From: Ramlibacter ginsenosidimutans
Lineage (GTDB): Bacteria > Pseudomonadota > Gammaproteobacteria > Burkholderiales > Burkholderiaceae_C
Length of the DNA: 64,000 bases
Strand: one strand, 5' to 3'
NCBI RefSeq assembly: GCF_042678185.1
Contig: NZ_JBHUDQ010000012.1
Part shown: piece by piece, positions 7,616-19,262 of the stretch
Position numbering within the stretch: the stretch's first letter is position 1
Layout of the letters: every line of letters begins with the position of its first letter
The notes under the pieces: model-generated
What the model saw: the letters and a program-made list of their open reading frames with translations, nothing else
Told to the model about the DNA's origin: nothing
Database searches by the model: none
Translations under genes and position numbers: made by a program

Positions 7616-8593
7616 ATGGCGCATCATGCGGATCACGGATTCCCTGCGGTGGCTGCCCGGCCGCCGAAAGTCTGGCGCCCCAGTGTTGAAGTGAACTTGA
7701 CGGAGCACTGCAACCTGTCGTGCTATGGCTGCAACCACGCCTCCCCGCTCCTCGCGGAAGAATTCCTGTCAGTGGACGCGTTCATTGCGGACTTCGAGGC
7801 CCTTGGCCAGGCTTTTCACTCGGGCGAATTGCGCCTCGTGGGTGGTGAGCCGCTTCTTCACCCCGAGCTGGCCCGAATCATTGCGGAAGCAAAGCGCATT
7901 GGCGTTGCAGACCGGATCGTCATGTTCACCAATGGGGTCCTGCTGCATCGGATGCAGCCGGGCGTGTGGGAGCTCCTCGACGAGATTCGGGTTTCTGCAT
8001 ATCCCGGCGTCACGAGAAGGCTCAGCGACGAGGACTGCGCCGCCTCGGCGAAGCGATACGGAGTCCAGCTGGAAATCACGTACATCGGACAGTTTCGCCA
8101 GACGCTGCTCAATGAGCGCATCAAGGATGACCAGCTCGTCGCTTCCATTTATCGCGACTGCAAGGAAAAGGGTGAATGGTCCTGTCACATCCTGCGTTAC
8201 GGCAAGTTCTACAAATGCCCCATCGCCGCGGTGACCGGGGAGCGACTGCGGATGCTTGGGATCGAGTTCCACGAGAATCCAGGCGATGCCGTCCAGGTCG
8301 CAGGTAATCCGAACCTGCGGGAAGACCTGCGAAGGTACCTCGCCGACGAACGTCCCTTGGCAGCCTGCGCATACTGCCTCGGGACCTCCGGTCCATCCGT
8401 TCCTCACCGCCAGATGAATCGGGCAGCGAAGATCTACTGGCTGCAGGAAAGTCATTCGCCGGATATCGAGGCGACGCGCGTGAACGTGCACGACCGGGTA
8501 GCGCGCGTCCTGTCCTGGCTGCGATCCCATCGTTGTCGGCGCGGTCGATCCAACCCGAAGGCGCATTCCGCTGGTGCGAAGCGATCAGGGTAG
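7616..8593 (+). CDS. Radical SAM protein, orphan
   Basis: 325-residue radical SAM enzyme. Cysteines 32, 36 and 39 form the CX3CX2C [4Fe-4S] motif (CNLSCYGCN), and LVGGEPLLHPEL is the SAM-binding GGE region. A C-terminal pair (ACAYC) and other Cys residues (RDC, SCHI, KCPI) could bind an auxiliary cluster, as in SPASM/twitch proteins, but no canonical SPASM spacing is evident. The start is the ATG with GGAG 7 nt upstream; an upstream in-frame TTG is less likely. No peptide, glycosyltransferase or other substrate gene lies next to it. Its codon use (more A/T at third positions, CAT, AAT, TTC/TTT mixes) is less GC-biased than its neighbours, which suggests horizontal acquisition. The substrate is unknown. 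Confidence 0.88.
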   Translation: MAHHADHGFPAVAARPPKVWRPSVEVNLTEHCNLSCYGCNHASPLLAEEFLSVDAFIADFEALGQAFHSGELRLVGGEPLLHPELARIIAEAKRIGVADRIVMFTNGVLLHRMQPGVWELLDEIRVSAYPGVTRRLSDEDCAASAKRYGVQLEITYIGQFRQTLLNERIKDDQLVASIYRDCKEKGEWSCHILRYGKFYKCPIAAVTGERLRMLGIEFHENPGDAVQVAGNPNLREDLRRYLADERPLAACAYCLGTSGPSVPHRQMNRAAKIYWLQESHSPDIEATRVNVHDRVARVLSWLRSHRCRRGRSNPKAHSAGAKRSG

Positions 8594-8689
8594 GCCTGCC
8601 ATCGAGCCCGACGCGGAGGCGGTGCATGTGCTGCCGTCACGCAGGCTGGGCCGGTTTCGAACGGGATCGGGAATTGTTCGACTCCTCTC

Positions 8690-10564
<1,875 letters not shown>

Positions 10565-10598
10565 CTGTCCAACGCTTTGTTCCTAAAATCAGCCGACC

Positions 10599-11645
10599 AT
10601 GAAACCTGTGATCTATACCCGGGGCCAGGCCCTGCCCGGCCTGCTCGCGCAGCGCATCCTCGTCCTGGACGGCGCGATGGGCACCATGATCCAGCGCTTC
10701 AAGCTGTCCGAGGTCGACTTCCGCGGCGAACGGCTGAAGGACCACCCCAAGGACCTGAAGAACAACAGCGACCTGCTGGTGCTGACCCGGCCGGACGTGG
10801 TGCGTGACATCCACGAGGGCTACCTCGCCGCCGGCGCGGACCTGATCGAGACCAACACCTTCGGCGCCAGCGCGATCGCGCAGGAGGACTACGGCCTGGC
10901 CCATCTCGCGCGCGAGATGAACCTCGCCGCCGCGCAACTGGCGCGCGCAGCCGCCGACAAATTCTCCACGCCCGACAAGCCGCGCTTCGTCGCCGGCGCG
11001 CTCGGCCCCACGCCGCGCACGGCCAGCATCAGCCCCGACGTGAACGATCCCGGCGCGCGCAACGTCGACTTCGAGCAGCTGCGCGCGGCCTACCACGAGC
11101 AGGTCGTCGCGTTGATCGAGGGCGGCGTGGACCTGCTCTTGGTCGAGACCATCTTCGACACGCTCAACGCCAAGGCGGCGCTGTTCGCGATCGACGAAGT
11201 CTTCGCCGAGACGGGCGAGCGGCTGCCGGTGATCATCAGCGGCACCGTGACGGACGCCTCCGGCCGCATCCTGAGCGGCCAGACCGTCACGGCCTTCTGG
11301 TACAGCGTGCGCCACGCGCGCCCGCTCGCCGTGGGCCTGAACTGCGCGCTCGGCGCGGCATTGATGCGCCCCTACATCCAGGAGCTCAGCCGGGTCGCGG
11401 CCGACACTTTCATCAGCTGCTACCCCAACGCCGGCCTGCCGAACCCGATGAGCGAGACCGGCTTCGACGAGACGCCGGAAGACACCTCGCGCCTGCTGCA
11501 CGAATTCGCTGCCGAAGGGCTGGTGAACATCGTCGGTGGCTGCTGCGGCACGACGCCGGAGCACATCGCGGCCATCCGCCAGCAGGTCGAGCCGCTGCCC
11601 ACGCGCAGCCTGCAGCGCGCGCCGTTCTATCCCGAAGCGGCCTGA
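10599..11645 (+). CDS. metH: Methionine synthase, homocysteine-binding half (split MetH)
   Basis: 348-residue protein equal to the N-terminal homocysteine S-methyltransferase barrel of cobalamin-dependent MetH. It carries LDGAMGTMIQ at the start, and the zinc-binding cysteines lie in VGLNC and VGGCCGTTPEHI near the C-terminus. It activates homocysteine for methyl transfer from methylcobalamin held by the partner encoded at 11831. In E. coli both are one 1227-aa polypeptide; the split arrangement is common in Burkholderiales. No Shine-Dalgarno is visible; TAAAAT lies 9 nt before the ATG, so the leader is probably very short. Confidence 0.95.
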   Translation: MKPVIYTRGQALPGLLAQRILVLDGAMGTMIQRFKLSEVDFRGERLKDHPKDLKNNSDLLVLTRPDVVRDIHEGYLAAGADLIETNTFGASAIAQEDYGLAHLAREMNLAAAQLARAAADKFSTPDKPRFVAGALGPTPRTASISPDVNDPGARNVDFEQLRAAYHEQVVALIEGGVDLLLVETIFDTLNAKAALFAIDEVFAETGERLPVIISGTVTDASGRILSGQTVTAFWYSVRHARPLAVGLNCALGAALMRPYIQELSRVAADTFISCYPNAGLPNPMSETGFDETPEDTSRLLHEFAAEGLVNIVGGCCGTTPEHIAAIRQQVEPLPTRSLQRAPFYPEAA

Positions 11646-11701
11646 CGAGCCGACGGGCCCACGCGGCGAGGGTGCTTTCCACCGCGCCGCGTGCGAACGA
11701 T

Positions 11702-11707
11702 TAAAAT
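11702..11707 (+). promoter_or_regulatory. Candidate -10 element for the riboswitch transcript
   Basis: TAAAAT lies 6-7 nt upstream of the first base of the SAH riboswitch, where a transcription start would be expected, so metH2 may have its own promoter independent of metH1. The -35 region is weak (around 11677-11682), so this is tentative. Confidence 0.4.
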
Positions 11708-11713
11708 CCGTCC

Positions 11714-11806
11714 TGCTCAAGGAGCGCTGCAGCGGCCTTGGGAGCGTGTTGGCCCCGCAACCCGCTTCCCGCCGTCAGGCTTGAGATGATCCAACCGCGC
11801 TCACCC
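11714..11806 (+). promoter_or_regulatory. S-adenosylhomocysteine (SAH) riboswitch upstream of metH2
   Basis: The sequence shows the SAH riboswitch core: P1 CTCAAG (11716-11721) pairs with CTTGAG (11780-11785), the conserved GGAGCGCTGCA follows P1, CAGGCTTG closes it, and GAGCGC (11722-11727) pairs with GCGCTC (11797-11802) as the pseudoknot. This matches the known ahcY-motif family, which turns genes on when SAH accumulates. CTCACC at 11800-11805 is exactly complementary to GGTGAG at 11822-11827, within the metH2 Shine-Dalgarno. Ligand-stabilised pseudoknot formation should therefore free the ribosome site. The control appears translational. Confidence 0.93.
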
Positions 11807-11830
11807 TGGAACCAACCAAGAGGTGAGTGA

Positions 11831-14554
<2,724 letters not shown>

Positions 14555-14631
14555 AGCTTTCCACGAATGGCTGGGCTTGCCGTGAACCGGTCGTGCCGGT
14601 TGGCCGTTGAATGCGGGCAAGGAGAAAAGCC

Positions 14632-15069
14632 ATGAAGAAACTCGCCATCGCCACCCTGTTCGCCATCGCCGCCAGCGGCGCGCTCGCCCAGCACCCGCAC
14701 GGCCTGCCGCCGGGCATCGCCAAGAAGCTCGCCGCCTGCGAAGACTGCGGGCACGTCACCAGCGTGCACCAGGAAAAGCGCAAGGGTGAAGGCGGCGCGG
14801 TCGGCATCGTCGGCGGCGCGGTCGTCGGCGGCCTGCTCGGCCACCAGGTCGGCGGCGGCAACGGCAAGACGCTCGCCACCGTCGCCGGTGCGGCCGCCGG
14901 CGGCTACGCCGGCAACGAGGTGCAGAAGCACGTGACTTCCAAGACCGTGTGGGTGACCAAGGTCGAAATGAAGGACGGCAGCACGCGCATCTTCGAGCAG
15001 GAAGCCGCGCCCGGCTGGAAGACCGGCTCCGTCGTGAAGCTCCACGGCAAGGGCCTCGCCGCCATCTGA
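14632..15069 (+). CDS. Secreted glycine-zipper (17 kDa surface antigen-like) protein
   Basis: 145-residue exported protein. A clear signal peptide (MKKLAIATLFAIAASGALA, cleavage before Q20) is followed by a CEDCG pair and a glycine-zipper segment about residues 57-98 (GGAVGIVGGAVVGGLLGHQVGGG ... AGAAAGGYAGNE), typical of the glycine-zipper 2TM / Rick_17kDa_Anti family of outer-membrane-associated proteins. No lipobox is seen, so a soluble or inserted periplasmic protein is likelier than a lipoprotein. The C-terminus is a small beta-like domain (KTVWVTKVEMKDGSTRIFEQ). AAGGAG precedes the ATG. The role is unknown, possibly envelope stability. Confidence 0.85.
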   Translation: MKKLAIATLFAIAASGALAQHPHGLPPGIAKKLAACEDCGHVTSVHQEKRKGEGGAVGIVGGAVVGGLLGHQVGGGNGKTLATVAGAAAGGYAGNEVQKHVTSKTVWVTKVEMKDGSTRIFEQEAAPGWKTGSVVKLHGKGLAAI

Positions 15070-15079
15070 GGCGGCCCGC

Positions 15080-15112
15080 GGCTGCTGCGGCTTCATGAAG
15101 CCGCCAGCAGCC
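15080..15112. terminator. Hairpin between convergent genes
   Basis: GGCTGCTG (15080-15087) pairs with CAGCAGCC (15105-15112), with an inner palindrome GGCTTCATGAAGCC. It lies between the convergent stops of the glycine-zipper and MFS genes. There is no long T run, so it is a probable but not textbook bidirectional terminator. Confidence 0.55.
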
Positions 15113-15116
15113 GGTT

Positions 15117-16304
15117 TCAGTGCGGCAGCAGCGAGCGCTTCTGTGCCAGCGCCAGGCACAGCGCACTCGCCACACCCACGACCAGCAGCACCAGCAATCC
15201 CCAGCGGTACCCCGCTTGCTGGGACCACAGCACACCCAGCAGCAGCGGCGCGAGCGCGCGCGACACCGCTTGCGGCACACCCAGCGCGCCATTGAGCGAC
15301 GCGACGTGTTCGCGGTTCACGTACTGCGCGATGGCCGTGCCCTTCACGATGGTCAGCATGCCGTTGCCTACGCCATAGAGCAGCACGAACAGCAGGCCAG
15401 CAGCCGGATGCGCGGCGCCGGCGATCAGCGCGGCGAGCGCCAGCGGGATCAGCACCGGGATGATCCGGTTCGCCACGTGCAGGTCGAAGCGGTGCTCGAA
15501 GAAGTACAGCAGCAAGCGTCCCAGCACCTGCATCACGCCGATGGAGGCCGGGATCGCGATCACCCAGGCTTCGGACAGGCCGCTCTCGCGCAGCAGGCTG
15601 ATCAGGTGCGGCGGAATGGCCGCGGTGATCGCCATCATCCCGACGACGAACACGCCGATCAGGAGGAAGGGCGCACTGCGCAGGAGCAGGCGCGGGGAGT
15701 GCCCGCCGTGCGAATGTGGCGCCGCCGCGGCCGGTGCATCGCGCAGGCAGATGGCATGCAGCGGTGCGCACACCAGCAGGTGCACGGCGGCCAGGATCCA
15801 CAAGGCCTCGCGCCAGCCGAAGCGCGCGATCAGCCAGGCCGACAGCGGGATGAACACGCTGCTCGCGAGGCCGCCGAGGAAGGTCATGGTGATGATGGCG
15901 CGCCGGAAGTCCTGCGGGAAGCGCCGCGTGACGACCGCGAACACCGGCGTGTAGAGCGTCGCGGCCAGCCCCGCTCCGAGCAGCGCCCAGGCGGCGAGGA
16001 AGCCGGCGGCCGAATGGATTCGCGCATGCCACGCGAGTCCGGCGGCGATCACCAATGAGCCGCCCGTCATCACCACGCGCTCGTGCCCGCGGTCGATCCA
16101 GCGGCCGACCGGGTAGGCGCACAGTCCCTCGGCGAGCAGCGCCAGGCTGAAGGCGAGCGACGACTGCGCGCGCGTGAGGCCCAGCTCCTGTTCGACCGGC
16201 GCGAGCAGCAGCGCGAAGGTGTAGAAGACGCTGCCCCAGGTGATCAGCTGGGCCAGCGAGAGCCAGAGCACGAGCCGGCGGTCATGGCCCGCGGGCGCGC
16301 TCAT
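15117..16304 (-). CDS. MFS transporter
   Basis: 395-residue major facilitator with about 12 hydrophobic helices. The loop 2-3 signature appears as GRWIDRGHERVVM, and the second half starts after a hydrophilic loop with a His-rich stretch (APHSHGGHSPR). The substrate cannot be read from the sequence; the overall pattern resembles bacterial oxalate/formate- or monocarboxylate-type MFS proteins, but only loosely. The start is the ATG giving MSAPAGHDRRLVLWLSLAQ. It is transcribed alone, convergent with the glycine-zipper gene. Confidence 0.85.
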   Translation of the reverse strand: MSAPAGHDRRLVLWLSLAQLITWGSVFYTFALLLAPVEQELGLTRAQSSLAFSLALLAEGLCAYPVGRWIDRGHERVVMTGGSLVIAAGLAWHARIHSAAGFLAAWALLGAGLAATLYTPVFAVVTRRFPQDFRRAIITMTFLGGLASSVFIPLSAWLIARFGWREALWILAAVHLLVCAPLHAICLRDAPAAAAPHSHGGHSPRLLLRSAPFLLIGVFVVGMMAITAAIPPHLISLLRESGLSEAWVIAIPASIGVMQVLGRLLLYFFEHRFDLHVANRIIPVLIPLALAALIAGAAHPAAGLLFVLLYGVGNGMLTIVKGTAIAQYVNREHVASLNGALGVPQAVSRALAPLLLGVLWSQQAGYRWGLLVLLVVGVASALCLALAQKRSLLPH

Positions 16305-16382
16305 GCCAGGCCAGGCGTGGTTCGCATGGCCGGCATTCTCGCAGGGGTGGGCGTCGCGCCGGCCCCCAGGGCGCCGCCGGAT

Positions 16383-17912
16383 TCAATGCAGTCCCGGCAG
16401 TGCCCGCCGGTACTGCACCGCCTCGGCGACGTGCACCACCGCGACCGACGCTGATGCCGCGAGGTCCGCGATGGTGCGCGCCACCTTGAGCGTGCGATGG
16501 GTGGCGCGCGCGCTCCAGTCCAGGCGCTGCGCGGCCAGCCGCAGGAACTCGCCGGCCGCCGGCGCCAGCGCGACGTGGCTGGCGATTTCCTCGCCGTGCA
16601 GGGCCTGGTTGGCCTTGCCCTGGCGTTGCAGCGCGCGCTCGCGGGCGGCCGCACAGCGCGCCTGCACGGCGGCGCTCGTTTCGCCCGCCGGTGCGTCGAG
16701 CAGTTCGGCCGCCGCCATGGCGGGCACTTCCACTGTCATGTCGATGCGATCGAGCAGGGGTCCGCTCAGGCGTCCCTGGTAGCGCGCCACCACGTCGGGC
16801 GAGCACCGGCACGCGCGCGCGGAGCCGAGCCAGCCGCACGGGCACGGGTTCATCGCGGCGACCAGCTGGAAACGCGCGGGGAATTCGCTGCGGCGCGCCG
16901 CCCGCGCGATGGTGATGCGTCCGCTTTCCAGCGGCTCGCGCAAGGCTTCGAGCGCACTTCGCGGGAATTCGGGCAGCTCGTCGAGGAACAGCACGCCGTG
17001 GTGCGCCAGCGAGATCTCGCCCGGACGCGGCGGCGAGCCGCCACCGACCAGCGCCACGGCGCTGGCGGAGTGGTGCGGCGCGCAGGTCGGCCGGCGCGAC
17101 CAGTGTTCCAGGGCGAAGCGGCCCGCGAGGCTCGCCACCGCGGCGCTCTCCAGCGCTTCGCTCACGCTCATGGGCGGCAGCAGGCCCGCGAGCCGCTGCG
17201 CCAGCATCGACTTGCCGGCACCCGGCGGCCCGATGAGCAGCAGGCTGTGGCCGCCGGCCGCGGCAATTTCGAGCGCGCGCCGCGCCGCGGCCTGTCCCTT
17301 GACGTCGGCGAGGTCCGGATGCTGGCTGGTGGCAGCGGGCGGCGTGGCGGCGACCACGGGCTCGCAGCCCTCGCCATCCGCTGCGTCGTCGCTGGGCGGC
17401 TGGAAGTGCCGCACGACGGCGAGCAGGTGCCGCGCCCGCAGCACGCGCGCACCGGGCACCAGCGCCGCTTCTTCCGCGCTGCCAGGCGGCAGCACGAGCT
17501 GCGCTTGCGCATCGCTCGCATGCAGCGCCAGGGCGACGGCCAGTGCGCCGCGCACCGGCCGCAGTTCGCCGGACAGCGACAGTTCGCCCGCGAACTCGTG
17601 GCCGGCCAGCCGCGCCGCGTCGATCTGGCCGCTGGCCGCCAGGATGCCCAGCGCGATTGGCAGGTCGAAGCGGCCGCCGTCCTTGGGCAGGTCCGCCGGC
17701 GCCAGGTTCACGGTGATCCTCTTGTTATGGGGGAAGTCCAGGCCCGCGTTCAGCAAGGCCGAGCGCACGCGCTCCCGCGCCTCCTTCACTTCCGTGTCCG
17801 CGAGCCCGACCAGCATGAAGTTGGGCAAGCCGTTCGCCAGGTGCACCTCGACGGTCACCGCCGGCGCATCGAGACCGAGCAAGGCGCGGCTTTGCACCAA
17901 ACAAAGGCTCAT
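16383..17912 (-). CDS. comM: ComM/YifB-type Mg-chelatase-like AAA ATPase
   Basis: 509-residue YifB/ComM protein. The N-terminal Lon-protease-like ChlI domain (MSLCLVQSRALLGLDAPAVTVEVHLANGLPNF) precedes a magnesium-chelatase AAA module with Walker A GPPGAGKSML, HHSASAVALVGGG, Walker B GVLFLDELPEF and a C-terminal Mg_chelatase_C region. ComM is a hexameric helicase that promotes branch migration during natural transformation in gamma-proteobacteria. The start is placed at the ATG opening the conserved MSLxxVxS segment. The gene is divergent from the nitrogen-control porin operon, so the NtrC site lies just upstream of its start. Confidence 0.94.
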   Translation of the reverse strand: MSLCLVQSRALLGLDAPAVTVEVHLANGLPNFMLVGLADTEVKEARERVRSALLNAGLDFPHNKRITVNLAPADLPKDGGRFDLPIALGILAASGQIDAARLAGHEFAGELSLSGELRPVRGALAVALALHASDAQAQLVLPPGSAEEAALVPGARVLRARHLLAVVRHFQPPSDDAADGEGCEPVVAATPPAATSQHPDLADVKGQAAARRALEIAAAGGHSLLLIGPPGAGKSMLAQRLAGLLPPMSVSEALESAAVASLAGRFALEHWSRRPTCAPHHSASAVALVGGGSPPRPGEISLAHHGVLFLDELPEFPRSALEALREPLESGRITIARAARRSEFPARFQLVAAMNPCPCGWLGSARACRCSPDVVARYQGRLSGPLLDRIDMTVEVPAMAAAELLDAPAGETSAAVQARCAAARERALQRQGKANQALHGEEIASHVALAPAAGEFLRLAAQRLDWSARATHRTLKVARTIADLAASASVAVVHVAEAVQYRRALPGLH

Positions 17913-17973
17913 GGATCGCGTCCTCCCGGTTCCAGTGCATGAATGACCCTGGTGCGGAACGAATGAGGAAGTT

Positions 17974-17990
17974 CGCACCCGGCTGGTGCA
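17974..17990. promoter_or_regulatory. Candidate NtrC binding site
   Basis: CGCACC-N5-GGTGCA matches the NtrC consensus TGCACC-N5-GGTGCA with one mismatch. Its centre is about 94 bp upstream of the -24 element of the sigma-54 promoter, a usual enhancer distance. A weaker second half-site TGCACC lies at 18003-18008. Confidence 0.6.
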
Positions 17991-18074
17991 GATCGCGGCC
18001 GCTGCACCAGGCGCTGGCCTCCACAACGCACGCCGGCGAGGGTGGAGGACGGCCGCTCCCCTCCGGATGAGGGA

Positions 18075-18090
18075 TGGCACGGCTCCTGCT
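18075..18090 (+). promoter_or_regulatory. Sigma-54 (RpoN) promoter
   Basis: TGGCACG-N4-CTGCT matches the sigma-54 consensus TGGCACG-N4-TTGCW with one mismatch, and the invariant -24 GG and -12 GC are correctly spaced (10 nt between). It lies about 47 nt before the start codon of the porin gene and should drive porin-glnK-amtB under nitrogen limitation. Confidence 0.8.
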
Positions 18091-18136
18091 AATCAAGCCG
18101 GCAGCCTCCTTTTCCAACAAACGCACGGAGCATCTC

Positions 18137-18874
18137 GTGAAGAAACTGAAACTCGTCGTTCTGCTGTCCAGCCTTGCGGCATCGGGCGTCGCGATGGCGC
18201 AGGCCGAAGCCCCGAAGGCGCCCGAGCCGGACTACACGCTGGCCTACAACATCGGCGCGGTCACGGACTATCGCTACCGCGGGATCTCCCAGAGCCGCGG
18301 GCGGCCGGCCCTGCAGGGCGGCATCGACTTCGCGCACAAGACCGGCTTCTATGTCGGCACCTGGGCCTCCACCATCCAGTGGGTCAAGGACGCCGGCGGC
18401 AGTTCGGACGCCGAGGTCGACATCTACGGCGGCTACAAGTTCACCGGCGGCCCGATCGGCTTCGACGTCGGCGTGCTGCGCTACCTCTATCCCAACGCGG
18501 ACATCTCCCCCAGCCCGTTCACCACCGAGATCTACGTGGCCGGCACCTGGGGTCCCGCAACGCTCAAGTACTCGCATGCGGTGACCAACCTGTTCGGTTT
18601 CGCCGACAGCAAGAACAGCTACTACGTGGACCTGAGCGCAGCGTTCGAGCTGCCGTGGTGGGGCCTGACCTTCAACCCGCACATCGGCCGCCAGAACGTG
18701 GAGAACAACTCCTCGTCCTCCTACACCGACTGGTCGCTGGGCCTGGGCAAGGACTTCGGCAACGGCTTCAGCGCCTCGCTCGCCTACGTCGACACCAACA
18801 CCAGCAACTACGTCGGGGCCGGCAAGAACCTGGGCAAGGCCACCGCGGTGCTGGGCGTGAAGTACTCGTTCTGA
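18137..18874 (+). CDS. TorF family putative outer-membrane porin
   Basis: 245-residue protein with a signal peptide (about residues 1-21, ending AMA) and a beta-rich body full of aromatic-terminated strands (YTLAYNIGAVTDYRYRGISQSRGRPALQGGIDF ... TAVLGVKYSF with terminal Phe), the pattern of the TorF/Gcw_chp family (TIGR02001). The start is the GTG with GGAG 6 nt upstream; an in-frame ATG further upstream (18074) lies inside the sigma-54 promoter and cannot be used. Position directly behind an RpoN promoter and 19 nt before glnK suggests it helps ammonium or another nitrogen compound cross the outer membrane; that substrate is inferred. Confidence 0.9.
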   Translation: MKKLKLVVLLSSLAASGVAMAQAEAPKAPEPDYTLAYNIGAVTDYRYRGISQSRGRPALQGGIDFAHKTGFYVGTWASTIQWVKDAGGSSDAEVDIYGGYKFTGGPIGFDVGVLRYLYPNADISPSPFTTEIYVAGTWGPATLKYSHAVTNLFGFADSKNSYYVDLSAAFELPWWGLTFNPHIGRQNVENNSSSSYTDWSLGLGKDFGNGFSASLAYVDTNTSNYVGAGKNLGKATAVLGVKYSF

Positions 18875-18893
18875 GCCGCCCCAAGGAGCAAGC

Positions 18894-19232
18894 ATGAAAC
18901 TCGTCACCGCCATCATCAAACCCTTCAAGCTCGACGAAGTGCGCGAGGCCCTCTCGGGCATCGGCGTGCAGGGCATCACCGTGACCGAGGTGAAAGGCTT
19001 CGGCCGGCAGAAGGGCCATACCGAGCTGTACCGCGGCGCCGAATACGTCGTGGACTTCCTGCCGAAGGTGAAGATCGAGGCGGCGGTGTCCGACGACCTG
19101 GTAGAGCGCGTGATCGAGGCCGTCGAGGCCGCGGCGCGCACCGGCAAGATCGGCGACGGGAAGATCTTCGTGTACGACCTGGAGCAAGTCGTCCGCATCC
19201 GCACCGGCGAGACCGGCAAGGAAGCGCTCTAA
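18894..19232 (+). CDS. glnK: Nitrogen regulatory protein P-II (GlnK type)
   Basis: 112-residue PII trimer subunit sensing 2-oxoglutarate, ATP/ADP and glutamine. The T-loop carries the uridylylation tyrosine Y51 (HTELYRGAEYVVDF), and the PII C-terminal signature TGKIGDGKIFV is intact. Lying between the porin gene and amtB identifies it as the GlnK paralogue that blocks AmtB when ammonium is abundant. Start ATG with AAGGAG 5 nt or so upstream. Confidence 0.97.
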   Translation: MKLVTAIIKPFKLDEVREALSGIGVQGITVTEVKGFGRQKGHTELYRGAEYVVDFLPKVKIEAAVSDDLVERVIEAVEAAARTGKIGDGKIFVYDLEQVVRIRTGETGKEAL

Positions 19233-19262
19233 GCATTTCACTTCAATCAAGAGAGCCAAGAC

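Noticed and set aside
17985..18010. Palindrome TGGTGCAG / CTGCACCA as a separate operator
   Set aside because: It arises from the NtrC site half and an adjacent weaker half-site in inverted order; I treat it as part of the NtrC enhancer region.
18074..18136. In-frame ATG upstream of the TorF porin gene
   Set aside because: It lies within the sigma-54 promoter, upstream of the expected transcription start; the GTG at 18137 has a proper Shine-Dalgarno and opens the signal peptide.
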